Both the position numbers and the translations under genes were made by a program. This document shows, piece after piece, positions 18,330-26,721 of a stretch of DNA of 64,000 nt. The DNA comes from an uncultured bacterium. Its GTDB lineage: Bacteria; Bacillota_I; Bacilli_A; RFN20; CAG-826. Positions within the stretch are counted from its first letter, which is position 1, and each line of letters opens with the position of its first letter. The DNA is taken from contig CASGAB010000001.1 in the NCBI GenBank assembly GCA_949299395.1, positions 72,365 through 136,364 on the forward strand. The letters are read 5' to 3'. The notes under the pieces are model-generated. The model was not told the origin of the DNA, did no database searches, and was given only the letters and a program-made list of their open reading frames with translations.

Positions 18330-19445
18330 ATGAAAAAAGAAGACGTAATTTCAACCATAGTATATTTAGCGATGCTTGTAATAGTAGTCATTGTTGGCTA
18401 TTTTATAATCTCTGCAAATAGTGTAGCAATTTTAGATAGCTTAGGTAATAATCAATCAGCCATCTATGTTTTTGTTATTGTTGCATTACTTTTAGGTATT
18501 ATTTTAAACGTTTTATTTGTAGAAATAGGTCATGCTCTTGGTGCAAAAATAGGTGGATATGATATTTTATCTATTAATATTTTTGGACTATGTTTTTATA
18601 AAGTTTTAGAAAATGAAAAATTAAAGACCAAATTTGGTTTTAAAAATTTTGATGGTTTAGCAGGGGAAACTAAGATTTTACCTTCCTTAAAAAAAGAAAA
18701 ACACTCACCAATCCCATATATTATTTTCCCATTTATTTTGATTCTTTTAGAATTTTTAGTCCTTTATTTATTATTTATTTTTATTAATGATGATTCATCT
18801 TTAGCCTTTATTAAATATGGATGGGTTTTAATTTCAACAGTTGGCGGATTATTTATTCTTTATAATTACATCCCTTTTAAACTTGATACTACAACCGATG
18901 GATATCGCTATACTTTATTAATTAAAAAGATTAATGTTGAAGCATATAATACAAGACTTAAAATCGAAGGAGATATTTTACTTAATAAAGATTCAAAAGA
19001 TTATCATGTTTTTGAAGAAATTACTGATTATACGGCTGATGTTAATTTCCTTTCTTTATATAATTATTTAGAAAAAAGTGACTTTAATAAAGCTCATGAA
19101 TTAGTTGATAAAATTATTAATACTGAATCAAAGGTAAGTACTGAAACAATTGAAAAAGCTAAAACCTGGAAATTATATCTCTATTTAAAGGAAAATAAGT
19201 TAGATGAAGCTAAAAACTATTTTGATTCTTTAGATGATCATTCAAAAGAATATGTTAAAAAAGATAAATCAATGTTAGCGTTAAGAACTTATTCATATTA
19301 TTTAGGAAAGATAGAAAAATCAGCATCACTATTTGATGAAGCTGGAGTTAAATATTTAAAAACCAATAAAAGTGAATTAAGTTTATTTAAAGATAAAGAC
19401 AAAACTTTATTTGAAAATGATGTTAAAGAAATAGGAACTTTATAA
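18330..19445 (+). CDS. M50 site-2-protease-like membrane protein with degenerate zinc motif
   Basis: 371-residue protein with N-terminal membrane segments (about 10-30 and 45-65), two more near 128-175, and a soluble C-terminal half of helical TPR-like repeats. VEIGHALGAKIGG (64-76) corresponds to the HExxH motif of M50 proteases, but the first histidine is Val64, so only Glu65 and His68 remain. A later YNYIPFKLDTTTDGY matches the family's N..P..P.DG segment. This suggests a protease-like fold that may be catalytically inactive. AAGGAG precedes the start; monocistronic with a terminator. Confidence 0.6.
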   Translation: MKKEDVISTIVYLAMLVIVVIVGYFIISANSVAILDSLGNNQSAIYVFVIVALLLGIILNVLFVEIGHALGAKIGGYDILSINIFGLCFYKVLENEKLKTKFGFKNFDGLAGETKILPSLKKEKHSPIPYIIFPFILILLEFLVLYLLFIFINDDSSLAFIKYGWVLISTVGGLFILYNYIPFKLDTTTDGYRYTLLIKKINVEAYNTRLKIEGDILLNKDSKDYHVFEEITDYTADVNFLSLYNYLEKSDFNKAHELVDKIINTESKVSTETIEKAKTWKLYLYLKENKLDEAKNYFDSLDDHSKEYVKKDKSMLALRTYSYYLGKIEKSASLFDEAGVKYLKTNKSELSLFKDKDKTLFENDVKEIGTL

Positions 19446-19447
19446 AA

Positions 19448-19479
19448 TAAAAACTGTCGATTCATTCGACAGTTTTTTA
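19448..19479. terminator. Bidirectional terminator between the M50-like gene and mscL
   Basis: AAAACTGTCGA, loop TTCAT, TCGACAGTTTTTT forms a perfect hairpin with T-runs in both directions, between convergent genes. Confidence 0.88.
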
Positions 19480-19497
19480 TTAATTAATTGACTTAAA

Positions 19498-20229
19498 TTA
19501 TTTTGCTTCTTCAGTAGTTTCACTACTTGTCTCTGCAGCAGTTTCACTAGTAGTAGCAGTAGGTGCGACACTATTCTTTTTAAGTTCATCTCTAATTTGA
19601 ACTAATAAGTCGACTTCTGTTAAAACAGGTGCGCCTGGAGCAGGAGGTACTGGTCTTTCTTCTGGATGAGCAAGGTAATATTGTTCTTGAAGTTTAGCTT
19701 CAAGTTGTTTGCTCTTATTAGTAAGATAAGCGACTACTTTGACGATAACAAATAATGTTAATGCAATGATAATAAATGAAATAATAGCGTTAATAAATGC
19801 TCCCCAGTTGATAACAGCAGCTTGGTTATAAGCATATTCTGAACCATAAAGAGTATAGTTTCCAGTAATTGAAGCTTTAACAGTTTCAATAACTGATGGG
19901 GTAATTTCTTGTCCAGCATAAGTGTCATTAGCTAATGCTTCAGCTAAAGCTTGTAAATCATCTTTATGGAATGATTGATCTAAGCCTAAGCCTGGATTCA
20001 TACCAGCTTGAGAAGCAGTGAGTGCAGGTAAAACTGTAATTAATCCAGTTAAACCACCTGGAACACCCCAAGTACAAACAGAGAGTAAAATATTAACTAA
20101 TGCAGTAACGATTGCGTTGAAAGCGCCACCTATAACAACACCAGTTGCCATATCGAGGACATTGCCTCTAGAAACAAAAGCTTTAAAGTCTTTCCATAAA
20201 CTTGTAGCTTTGTTCTTTGCCTTTGCCAT
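19498..20229 (-). CDS. mscL: Large-conductance mechanosensitive channel, unusually long
   Basis: Emergency release channel opened by membrane tension. The N-terminal FKAFVSRGNVLDMATGVVIGGAFNAIV segment is the conserved TM1 region and is clear, and TM2 (AFINAIISFIIIALTLFVIV) follows. The protein is 243 residues against a usual 120-150. The extracellular loop between the helices is expanded to about 90 residues, and the C-terminus has a Pro/Ala-rich linker, a short helix (LLVQIRDELKK) like the usual cytoplasmic bundle, and a Thr/Ser/Glu-rich tail. AAGGAG lies before the start. Confidence 0.9.
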   Translation of the reverse strand: MAKAKNKATSLWKDFKAFVSRGNVLDMATGVVIGGAFNAIVTALVNILLSVCTWGVPGGLTGLITVLPALTASQAGMNPGLGLDQSFHKDDLQALAEALANDTYAGQEITPSVIETVKASITGNYTLYGSEYAYNQAAVINWGAFINAIISFIIIALTLFVIVKVVAYLTNKSKQLEAKLQEQYYLAHPEERPVPPAPGAPVLTEVDLLVQIRDELKKNSVAPTATTSETAAETSSETTEEAK

Positions 20230-20249
20230 AATTTCTTCTCCTTACAATG

Positions 20250-20314
20250 AATAATGATAAATCATTATTTGTTTAAAAGCCACCTTAAACCTATTTTTTG
20301 TTAAAAAAAATAGG
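20250..20314. repeat. Two inverted repeats in the mscL-degV gap
   Basis: AATAATGAT-AA-ATCATTATT (20250-20269) and CCTATTTTTT-GTTAA-AAAAAATAGG (20290-20314) are perfect inverted repeats in the mscL leader. They could be operators or transcript structures. The rest of the divergent gap to degV shows no gene. Confidence 0.4.
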
Positions 20315-20457
20315 GGATAATTTCATTATTTTTGAAATAGTAAGAAAAATTATCAACTTTTTGTTTAATTTCGACTCACTGTCTTTTATTTTATTTAAAA
20401 ATTGAAGGGCATAATTTATAATATTTAATAGCAAAACCAAGTAAAAGGATGGTATTT

Positions 20458-21318
20458 ATGAATAAAATAATTATTATGACTGATTCCACCTGTGATTTAG
20501 GAGAGGAATTAATAAAAAAACATGATATTAAGGTTGTTCCTTTACATGTTTCTATTCCTGGAGACGAAAGAGATTATTTAGATGGAGTCAATCTTTTCCC
20601 AGATGAAATTTATAAAAGAGTCGAAGAAAGTGGAAATACTCCAAAGACCGGAGCAAGAAATATCGGTGAATTTATCGAAGATTTTAAAAAATATATCGAA
20701 GATGGATTTGATGTTATTTATACCGGTATCGGTTCAGGACTTTCTTCATCATATAGTAATGCAATTTTAGCAGCTCAAGAATTTGAAGAAGGAAGAATTG
20801 AAATTGTTGATTCAAATTCATTATCAACTGGTATTGGTTTATTAGTTTTAAAAATGGCTAAATTCCGTGAAGAAGGTGATGATGTTCATGAAATTGCTAG
20901 AAAGGTAAGAGAAATCGTTCCTAATGTTTCATGTAAATTCTGTATTGATCAACTTGAATATTTATATAAAGGCGGTAGATGTAGTGGAATGACAAAACTT
21001 TTCGCTAACCTTTTATCACTTCATCCAATTGCTAAAATGATTGATGGTAAATTAACCGTTTATAAAGTTCCACGTGGAAAATATATTAAAGCTGTTGATA
21101 TGCAAATCGATGAATTTATGAAAGATTTACCAAATATCGATACTTCAAACATTTTCATTACTCATAGTGGTAGAATGGATGGTGTTGAAGAATATATTTA
21201 TGAAAAAATTAAAGGAGTAGTTGATCCAACCAATATTCATATTACAAGAGCTGGATCAGTTATTTCTTCTCACTGTGGACCAAAAACTATAGGCTTACTT
21301 TATATTTTAAGAAAATAA
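20458..21318 (+). CDS. DegV family fatty-acid-binding protein
   Basis: DegV proteins (FakB in staphylococci) hold a fatty acid for phosphorylation by the kinase FakA. The N-terminal IIMTDSTCDL, TGIGSGLSSSYSNA and the EIVDSNSLSTGIGL segment are family hallmarks, as is IFITHSGRMDG in the C-terminal domain. Length 286 residues is typical. ATG 20458 is preferred over an ATG at 20449 because AAAGGA then has correct spacing. A parS-like GTTCCACGTGGAA lies within the gene at 21067-21079. The gene has its own terminator and no fakA nearby. Confidence 0.92.
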   Translation: MNKIIIMTDSTCDLGEELIKKHDIKVVPLHVSIPGDERDYLDGVNLFPDEIYKRVEESGNTPKTGARNIGEFIEDFKKYIEDGFDVIYTGIGSGLSSSYSNAILAAQEFEEGRIEIVDSNSLSTGIGLLVLKMAKFREEGDDVHEIARKVREIVPNVSCKFCIDQLEYLYKGGRCSGMTKLFANLLSLHPIAKMIDGKLTVYKVPRGKYIKAVDMQIDEFMKDLPNIDTSNIFITHSGRMDGVEEYIYEKIKGVVDPTNIHITRAGSVISSHCGPKTIGLLYILRK

Positions 21319-21344
21319 AAGGATTTTACTCTTAGTTAACATAT

Positions 21345-21370
21345 AAGCGGATTAATTTCCGCTTTTTTAT
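21345..21370 (+). terminator. Terminator of the degV-family gene
   Basis: AAGCGGA, loop, TCCGCTT followed by a T-run. Confidence 0.85.
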
Positions 21371-21797
21371 TGATTCAAAGTCTATTTTTAATGTATAAAA
21401 AATTCAGTTAAAGTTTATATATAAGAATGTTATAAAAAATAAAAATAATCTGTTCCGTTATTTTGGAGAATATAGACAGGAATGAAAAACAATAGAATTA
21501 TCGTAGAAGACAATAAATGTTTTGTGTGCACTTATTTTTAGGACGTTAAGCCTTGTACTATTTGGTATTGGTACAATCCTTTTAATTTTTAATTCTTATT
21601 GGTTTTATAAACAGTTGGGTTTTTGAATTGGGGGATTTCTTTTTAAACACAAATTTTTTGCAATAACTTTTTAAAAAATTACTGAATTTAAACTAAATAA
21701 GATATGTAAAATTCAGATATTAATTATTGATTTTTTTTGCTGATTTTTGGACTAATAATGGTAATATTTTTTATTATCTATCTATTTTGAGGCTTTT
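21371..21797 (+). other. Gene-poor stretch with a possible decayed small membrane-protein gene
   Basis: No intact gene is seen in these 427 bases. From an ATG at 21482 one frame reads MKNNRIIVEDNKCFVCTYF then stops. Shifting by one base, the following stretch reads RTLSLVLFGIGTILLIFNSY, which looks like a membrane segment and then stops. This could be a frameshifted relic, consistent with the damaged gene just downstream, but composition alone can give such peptides. The rest is AT-rich and featureless. Confidence 0.25.
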
Positions 21798-22304
21798 ATG
21801 AATAAAAGAATACTATTTTCATTTGACTTACTATTATTATTAACTATAACCTCTTGTACTAAAGTAGATATTAAATACATGTGTATGAATGATTTTTTAA
21901 AAAGAGAGGTTAGTGACGGTCTTTTAAAAGGAGCAATAAAGTTTTGGGATAGTCCTACAGGTTTTAATGATGGATACATGCTTTTTGTAAAAAATAATTT
22001 AAAAGAAGAGCTCTTCCTTTATTATGATCGTACTTTTTTAGTCAATAAATTTGGTGGACCATATAAATTGGAACTCTATCCATATGATTTTTCAATTGAT
22101 GAAATTTGCAATTTTATTTATTAAAACATAAACGATATTTCATCTGGATTTGATTTAACAAATAATATGGTTTTTGAATTTAATTACTCATTAGAAGAAA
22201 TAAATAATAGAAATGTAAGAAAAGAAGATACTGGCTTTATTTCAATTAATAATTATGAGCTTCATCAATAAGATGGAACTTTAATACTCAAAGAAAATAA
22301 TTAA
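21798..22304 (+). pseudogene. Lipoprotein gene broken by two in-frame TAA codons
   Basis: The first 108 codons start MNKRILFSFDLLLLLTITSC, a signal peptide with a lipobox cysteine at residue 20, preceded by TGAGG. After a TAA at 22122-22124 the same frame stays open with protein-like composition (NINDISSGFDLTNNMVFEFNY and further) to a second TAA at 22269-22271, then runs to a final TAA at 22302-22304. The continuous frame through both stops indicates a recently inactivated secreted lipoprotein of about 168 residues, or sequencing errors. Family not recognised. Confidence 0.65.
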
Positions 22305-22327
22305 AAAATATAACTAAACAAATAGAG

Positions 22328-22362
22328 AAAAAATGCACCACTTATATGAGGTGCATTTTTAA
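22328..22362. terminator. Bidirectional terminator between the lipoprotein pseudogene and pmbA
   Basis: AAAAATGCACC, loop, GGTGCATTTTT lies between convergent transcription units, with T-runs on both strands. Confidence 0.85.
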
Positions 22363-22380
22363 TATATTGTTATTAAATTA

Positions 22381-23697
22381 TTAGGAGTTAACAGCAATAT
22401 TTTTAACTGCAATTGAAGGAACATTTGTACTTGATAAAGTAAGTTTTGAATCATTTCCTAATGCAAGAACATCGTTAAATAATTTAAATAAGTTTCCAGC
22501 AATTGTAATTAAAGTTAATGGACCGGCTTTTTTACCATCAACAACATGATATCCTTCACTTTGGAGTGAGAAATCACCGCTTTCAGGATTTAAACCAGCA
22601 TGTAAACCACTAATATCAGTGATATAAACACCATTTTTAATCTTAGCAAATAAATCGTCTTGTGATAATTTACCTGGCTTTAAAACTATATTATTAAATG
22701 TAATTCCCATTTTTGAACCGTGTCTTGATGCATTTCCGGTTGAAGAAACACCATCTTTAGCAGCAGTTTCAAGATTATAGAAATATGTTTTTAAAACACC
22801 TTTATCAAAAACACGTTTATTTTCGCAAGCAACACCCTCATCATCAAAATAAGTGAAGAAGCAGTTTTTTGTTAAAGGCTTTTCATCGATTGTAATCTTT
22901 TTAGAAAGAACTTGAGTGTTAAGTTTTCCTTCAAAAAGTGAAGAATGTTTTTGAACTTCTTCAGCACTACAAGAACCTAAAAGTGCATTTAATAATGAAG
23001 AAACTACATCTGGAGATAAAACAGCCTTATATTTTTTATTTTTAATAGGTGTTCCGTTTAAAAGAGAAATTGCATCACCAACAATTTTTTTAGCAAATGT
23101 TTCTACATCAAATTTTGATGGATCGGAATCTAAGAAAATATCTCCGCCTGATTTAATTTCGTTTCCTTCTTTTACAACAACACTTCCATAAATATAGAAG
23201 TAGTTGTTCTTATTTTTAAGGTTAACACCATAAGAATTAACAAAGCTTTCTTCGCTAGAATTTTCGCTATATTGAACCTGAACTTCAGTAACTCTTTTGT
23301 CTAAACTTTTTAAAGTATCTTCAACTTTATGTAAAAGAGCGATTTTATCTTCTACTTTCCATTCTTCTAATGCTTTAGAATAAATATTCTTCTTATGATA
23401 CTTTTTACTACCTTCAAAAATAATAGGTTTTTCTGCTTTTTCATTTAGAAGAGCAGCATCTTTAATAGTATTAATTAAGAAATCTGCAGTAGTTGCATCA
23501 TCTTTTTCAGTGTTTGCAGTACCAATTTTTCCTTTATAAATACCACGAGCTAAGATTTTTGATGAAGTTGAAACACTATAAGAATCTAATTCAGAGCGGA
23601 ATAAAGAGAAAGAGAAGTTAGTATTTTTTGAAACAACAATTTCGCTTGCTTCAAATCCTGCTTCTTTAGCAAGATTAATAAATTTTTTAGAATTCAT
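22381..23697 (-). CDS. pmbA: TldE/PmbA-type metalloprotease partner
   Basis: Non-catalytic-looking partner of TldD; the TldD/TldE complex trims peptides such as microcin B17 precursor and degrades unfolded peptides in E. coli. The 438 residues show the family's C-terminal features: SNVPSIAVKNIAVN end, GNASRHGSKMG and GLHAGLNPESGDFSLQSEGY. No HExxxH motif is present, as expected for TldE. The start is MNSKKF at 23697, with GGAGG nine nucleotides upstream; the longer frame to 23757 lies inside tldD. It overlaps the tldD stop by 11 nt. Confidence 0.9.
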   Translation of the reverse strand: MNSKKFINLAKEAGFEASEIVVSKNTNFSFSLFRSELDSYSVSTSSKILARGIYKGKIGTANTEKDDATTADFLINTIKDAALLNEKAEKPIIFEGSKKYHKKNIYSKALEEWKVEDKIALLHKVEDTLKSLDKRVTEVQVQYSENSSEESFVNSYGVNLKNKNNYFYIYGSVVVKEGNEIKSGGDIFLDSDPSKFDVETFAKKIVGDAISLLNGTPIKNKKYKAVLSPDVVSSLLNALLGSCSAEEVQKHSSLFEGKLNTQVLSKKITIDEKPLTKNCFFTYFDDEGVACENKRVFDKGVLKTYFYNLETAAKDGVSSTGNASRHGSKMGITFNNIVLKPGKLSQDDLFAKIKNGVYITDISGLHAGLNPESGDFSLQSEGYHVVDGKKAGPLTLITIAGNLFKLFNDVLALGNDSKLTLSSTNVPSIAVKNIAVNS

Positions 23698-25093
23698 TGA
23701 TTGAACCTCCTCTTCCACCGACAACAATTTCATCAACTCTAATAGTTGGTTGACCAACGTTTACTGGAATAGAACCAGATGCAGATCCACACATACCTTG
23801 ACCGAAACCAGCATCATTACCAACCATATCAATATGTTTTAAAATATCACGAGCATTACCGACTAAAGTAGCACCTCTAACTGGTTCTAAGATCTTACCA
23901 TCTTTAATAATATAAGCTTCGCTACATCCAAAGTTGAAATCACCAGTCGCTGGATTAACGCTACCACCGCCGAAACTAACTGCATAAAGTCCGAGTTTTG
24001 TGTTTTTAATGATGTCTTCTGGATTTGAATCGCCTGGAGCAATATAGGTATTAGACATTCTTGATGTTGGTTCAAATTTATAAGATTGTCTACGGCAAGC
24101 GCCGTTTCCTTTTTCACCCATTCTACGACCATTGAAATTATCAACTAAATATCCTGTTAAGATACCGTTTTTAATTAATTCGTTCTTTTGTGGAACGTTT
24201 CCTTCATCATCTAAAGAGTTTGAACCCCATTCATTTGCTAATGAACCATCATCATAAGCACTAACAATTGGGTTAGCGATTTGTTGACCTTTCATACCTG
24301 AGAAGACTGAAAGTCCTTTAGCAACGGAGGTTGCTTCGAGTTGGTGACCACAAGCTTCGTGGAAAATAACACCACCCCATCCATTTCCAATAACAACAGG
24401 GAATTTTCCTGCTGGACATTCTTTTGCGCCTAACATTAAGATGAGTTTTTCGGCATGTTCTTTTGCTAATGAATCAATATTTAATGTTTTTGTAAAGAAT
24501 TCCCAACCAGCTTGAGTACCTGGACCATCAAATCTAGTTTCAAGTTTACCATTTTCAGTTGCAACACTACTTAAAGCAAGTCTTCCATAGTCTCTAACTG
24601 TGTTCCACATTTTACCTTCACTATTAAAAATAGTTACTTCGTTGTGGTTAATTAAGAAACTTGTAATAACTCTCATAATTCGTTTATCGTGAGAACTAAT
24701 AATATCCGAAGCATGTCTTAAATAATCGATAATTTCTTTATTTGTTAATTCAGAGAAAGGTTTTTCTACCTTATGAATATTTTTTACCCTAATCTTTTTT
24801 AAAGTTGCTAATGGTTGAACAAGTCTATCAAAATCAAAAGACGCTTTTAATGAATCGACAAGTTTAAATAAACCTTTTTTAGTTAAATCGTTTGTATAAC
24901 CATAAACACTTCTGTTTTCTCTTAATAATCTGATACCTACACCGTTAACGACGTTGCTTCCAACACCTTCAACTTTACTATTTTCAAGGGTAATTGATCT
25001 TGAAAGTGTGTCTTCATAATAAATTTCAGCAAAATCGGCACCAGTAGAAGTAGCTTTATTTAAGATTTCGACAGCTAATTTCTTACTAATCAT
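23687..25093 (-). CDS. tldD: TldD-type zinc metalloprotease
   Basis: Catalytic subunit of the TldD/TldE peptidase. The zinc-binding motif HEACGH (residues 245-250, HExxxH type) is intact, inside GVIFHEACGHQLEA. The Gly-rich MGEKGNGACRRQSY and SGSIPVNVGQPTIRV segments are also family-typical. Length 468 residues is normal. It is the first gene of the tldD-pmbA operon. No RiPP precursor or modification gene is adjacent, so the natural substrate cannot be read from context. Confidence 0.93.
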   Translation of the reverse strand: MISKKLAVEILNKATSTGADFAEIYYEDTLSRSITLENSKVEGVGSNVVNGVGIRLLRENRSVYGYTNDLTKKGLFKLVDSLKASFDFDRLVQPLATLKKIRVKNIHKVEKPFSELTNKEIIDYLRHASDIISSHDKRIMRVITSFLINHNEVTIFNSEGKMWNTVRDYGRLALSSVATENGKLETRFDGPGTQAGWEFFTKTLNIDSLAKEHAEKLILMLGAKECPAGKFPVVIGNGWGGVIFHEACGHQLEATSVAKGLSVFSGMKGQQIANPIVSAYDDGSLANEWGSNSLDDEGNVPQKNELIKNGILTGYLVDNFNGRRMGEKGNGACRRQSYKFEPTSRMSNTYIAPGDSNPEDIIKNTKLGLYAVSFGGGSVNPATGDFNFGCSEAYIIKDGKILEPVRGATLVGNARDILKHIDMVGNDAGFGQGMCGSASGSIPVNVGQPTIRVDEIVVGGRGGSINEF

Positions 25094-25327
25094 GTCTATT
25101 TTCCTCCACTAATACTTAAAATGATAAATGAAGGTTAATTTTTGTAAAGTAAAAAACACCAATTTATTGTAAAGTTTTCTTTATATTTTGCGATTTTCGA
25201 TAATTTTTAAGCAACTTTTTAATAAAAAAAATAAATTTTGGACTTTCGATCCTCTTTTTTAATTCTTTAAGATTTTTATAATTTATTTACTTAACAAACA
25301 CGTTAAAAATATTAAAATATTAACGGT

Positions 25328-26287
25328 ATGAATAAGAACGAATTATTAAATGTTTTAAAAGAATTTAGAGATAGCAAAGACAACGTTATTTTAATTGATG
25401 GAAAATGGGGTAGTGGTAAAACCTATTTATTAAATGAATTTATTAAAGATTTTAAAACATGCCCAGTTTATTATGTTTCACTTTTAGGAAAAAGAAATAT
25501 TGATGATATTAATACTTCTTTATATATGGAAGTCCATAAAGATCAAATCATTCAAAATGTTGTTCCAGTCGCTGTTTCTCCTTTTAATGATGAACCATCT
25601 TTAGATTATATTTTAAAACTTAACTCAAAATCTAAATATTTAGTTATTTTAGATGACTTAGAAAGATATGGTTCAACTCATTATGATGAATTTTTATCTT
25701 ATGTTTGTGCTTTAGTATTAAAAGGATCTAAAGTTATCGTTGTTTCTAATCTTTCTTATTTAGGAGCTGGAGAAAAATATAACTTTGAAATGTATAAAGA
25801 AAAAATCTTTGATCATGTTTATAAAGCCGATTTATTCTCAACTTCATTACTTGAAAGAAAATTAGGAAAATATTTTGAAGCTTTTGACGAATCATTAATT
25901 TCTTTATTTAACGATAATATTAGAATCGTTGATAAAACCGCTGAATTTTTAGAAATTATTGATAATTCTTTATCATCTTTATTCCCTAAAGATAATGAAT
26001 TAAAATCATTAATTTTCTACTCTTTAATATTTTTAACAACTTTCTATAACGAAATCCCTCTTTCTTATCCAAAATTACAATTAAAAGGAAAAGAAGAAGA
26101 AAGAAAATATATTTTTTCTAAATGTGAAAATGAAGAAGATGCTTGGGAAATCTTTAAAGATTATGAATTCTCTTTAAATATTGTTTCAAATTATAAAAAA
26201 GATAACCCATTAGACTTAGTTATTGGTATTTATTTCTTATATATTTATGGAAAAGCCGATTATCTAGTTTCTTACTATCAAAAATAG
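25328..26287 (+). CDS. KAP-like P-loop NTPase
   Basis: 319-residue ATPase-like protein. Walker A is DGKWGSGKT (about residues 25-33) and Walker B LVILDDLERYG (about 105-115), the D-D-L-E-R form of KAP/STAND-like NTPases. The C-terminal half is helical with no recognised effector and no clear membrane segment, and the protein is short for a KAP NTPase. KAP proteins occur in phage defence and membrane-linked complexes; nothing nearby indicates which applies. The start has a promoter-like TAAAAT about 9 nt upstream and no ribosome binding site. Confidence 0.6.
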   Translation: MNKNELLNVLKEFRDSKDNVILIDGKWGSGKTYLLNEFIKDFKTCPVYYVSLLGKRNIDDINTSLYMEVHKDQIIQNVVPVAVSPFNDEPSLDYILKLNSKSKYLVILDDLERYGSTHYDEFLSYVCALVLKGSKVIVVSNLSYLGAGEKYNFEMYKEKIFDHVYKADLFSTSLLERKLGKYFEAFDESLISLFNDNIRIVDKTAEFLEIIDNSLSSLFPKDNELKSLIFYSLIFLTTFYNEIPLSYPKLQLKGKEEERKYIFSKCENEEDAWEIFKDYEFSLNIVSNYKKDNPLDLVIGIYFLYIYGKADYLVSYYQK

Positions 26288-26308
26288 ATAATTTTCCTAC
26301 ATTTAATC

Positions 26309-26388
26309 TTGATATTTATAAGATATTTACATATAATCTTGCTACATGCTTTCTTTGAACTCAATTTAAAATGTTCAAGGCGGAAGGA
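26309..26388 (+). promoter_or_regulatory. rpmE promoter and leader hairpin
   Basis: TTGATA (26309-26314), a 17-nt spacer and TATAAT (26332-26337) form a strong promoter. In the short leader CTTTGAAC (26353-26360) pairs with GTTCAAGG (26373-26380), an 8-bp stem with one wobble whose 3' side adjoins the GGAAGGAG ribosome binding site. It could be a ribosomal-protein autoregulatory site; that is inference. Confidence 0.55.
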
Positions 26389-26396
26389 GTAAAGAT

Positions 26397-26603
26397 ATGA
26401 AAGAAGGAATTCATCCAAAATACCAAAAATGCCAAGTTACTTGCGTTTCTTGCGGTGCAACATTTGAAACTGAATCAACAACAAAAGAAATCAGAGTTGA
26501 TACATGTTCAAATTGCCACCCATTCTATACAGGTAAACAAAGATTTGTTCAAGCAGATGGTAGAGTTGATAAATTCAACAAAAAATACGGATTTAAAAAA
26601 TAG
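26397..26603 (+). CDS. rpmE: 50S ribosomal protein L31 (zinc-binding form)
   Basis: Ribosomal large-subunit protein. The start [10 protein letters not shown] and the cysteine set CVSCG then [10 protein letters not shown] are the C+ (zinc-containing) form of L31. Length 68 residues is normal. The promoter and GGAAGGAG ribosome binding site are strong, and a terminator follows immediately, so it is transcribed alone. No zinc-independent paralogue is seen in the window. Confidence 0.96.
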   Translation: MKEGIHPKYQKCQVTCVSCGATFETESTTKEIRVDTCSNCHPFYTGKQRFVQADGRVDKFNKKYGFKK

Positions 26604-26619
26604 TTTAAATTTAAAAATT

Positions 26620-26647
26620 AAAAGCCACAGCATTGTGGCTTTTTTTC
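26620..26647 (+). terminator. Terminator of rpmE
   Basis: AAAGCCACA, loop, TGTGGCTT followed by seven or more T. Confidence 0.9.
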
Positions 26648-26721
26648 TTAGTTTTTTAAGTATTAAAAATAAGTAAAAAATGATATATTAATTGTTGGTT
26701 TTGAAAGAGAGAAAATAGCTT

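Noticed and set aside
23698-23757. PmbA start at 23757
   Set aside because: This would put 20 extra residues inside tldD; a GGAGG at the right distance supports the start at 23697.
22381-25093. TldD/PmbA as part of a microcin or RiPP cluster
   Set aside because: No precursor peptide, cyclodehydratase or exporter gene is adjacent; the pair is common as a housekeeping protease.
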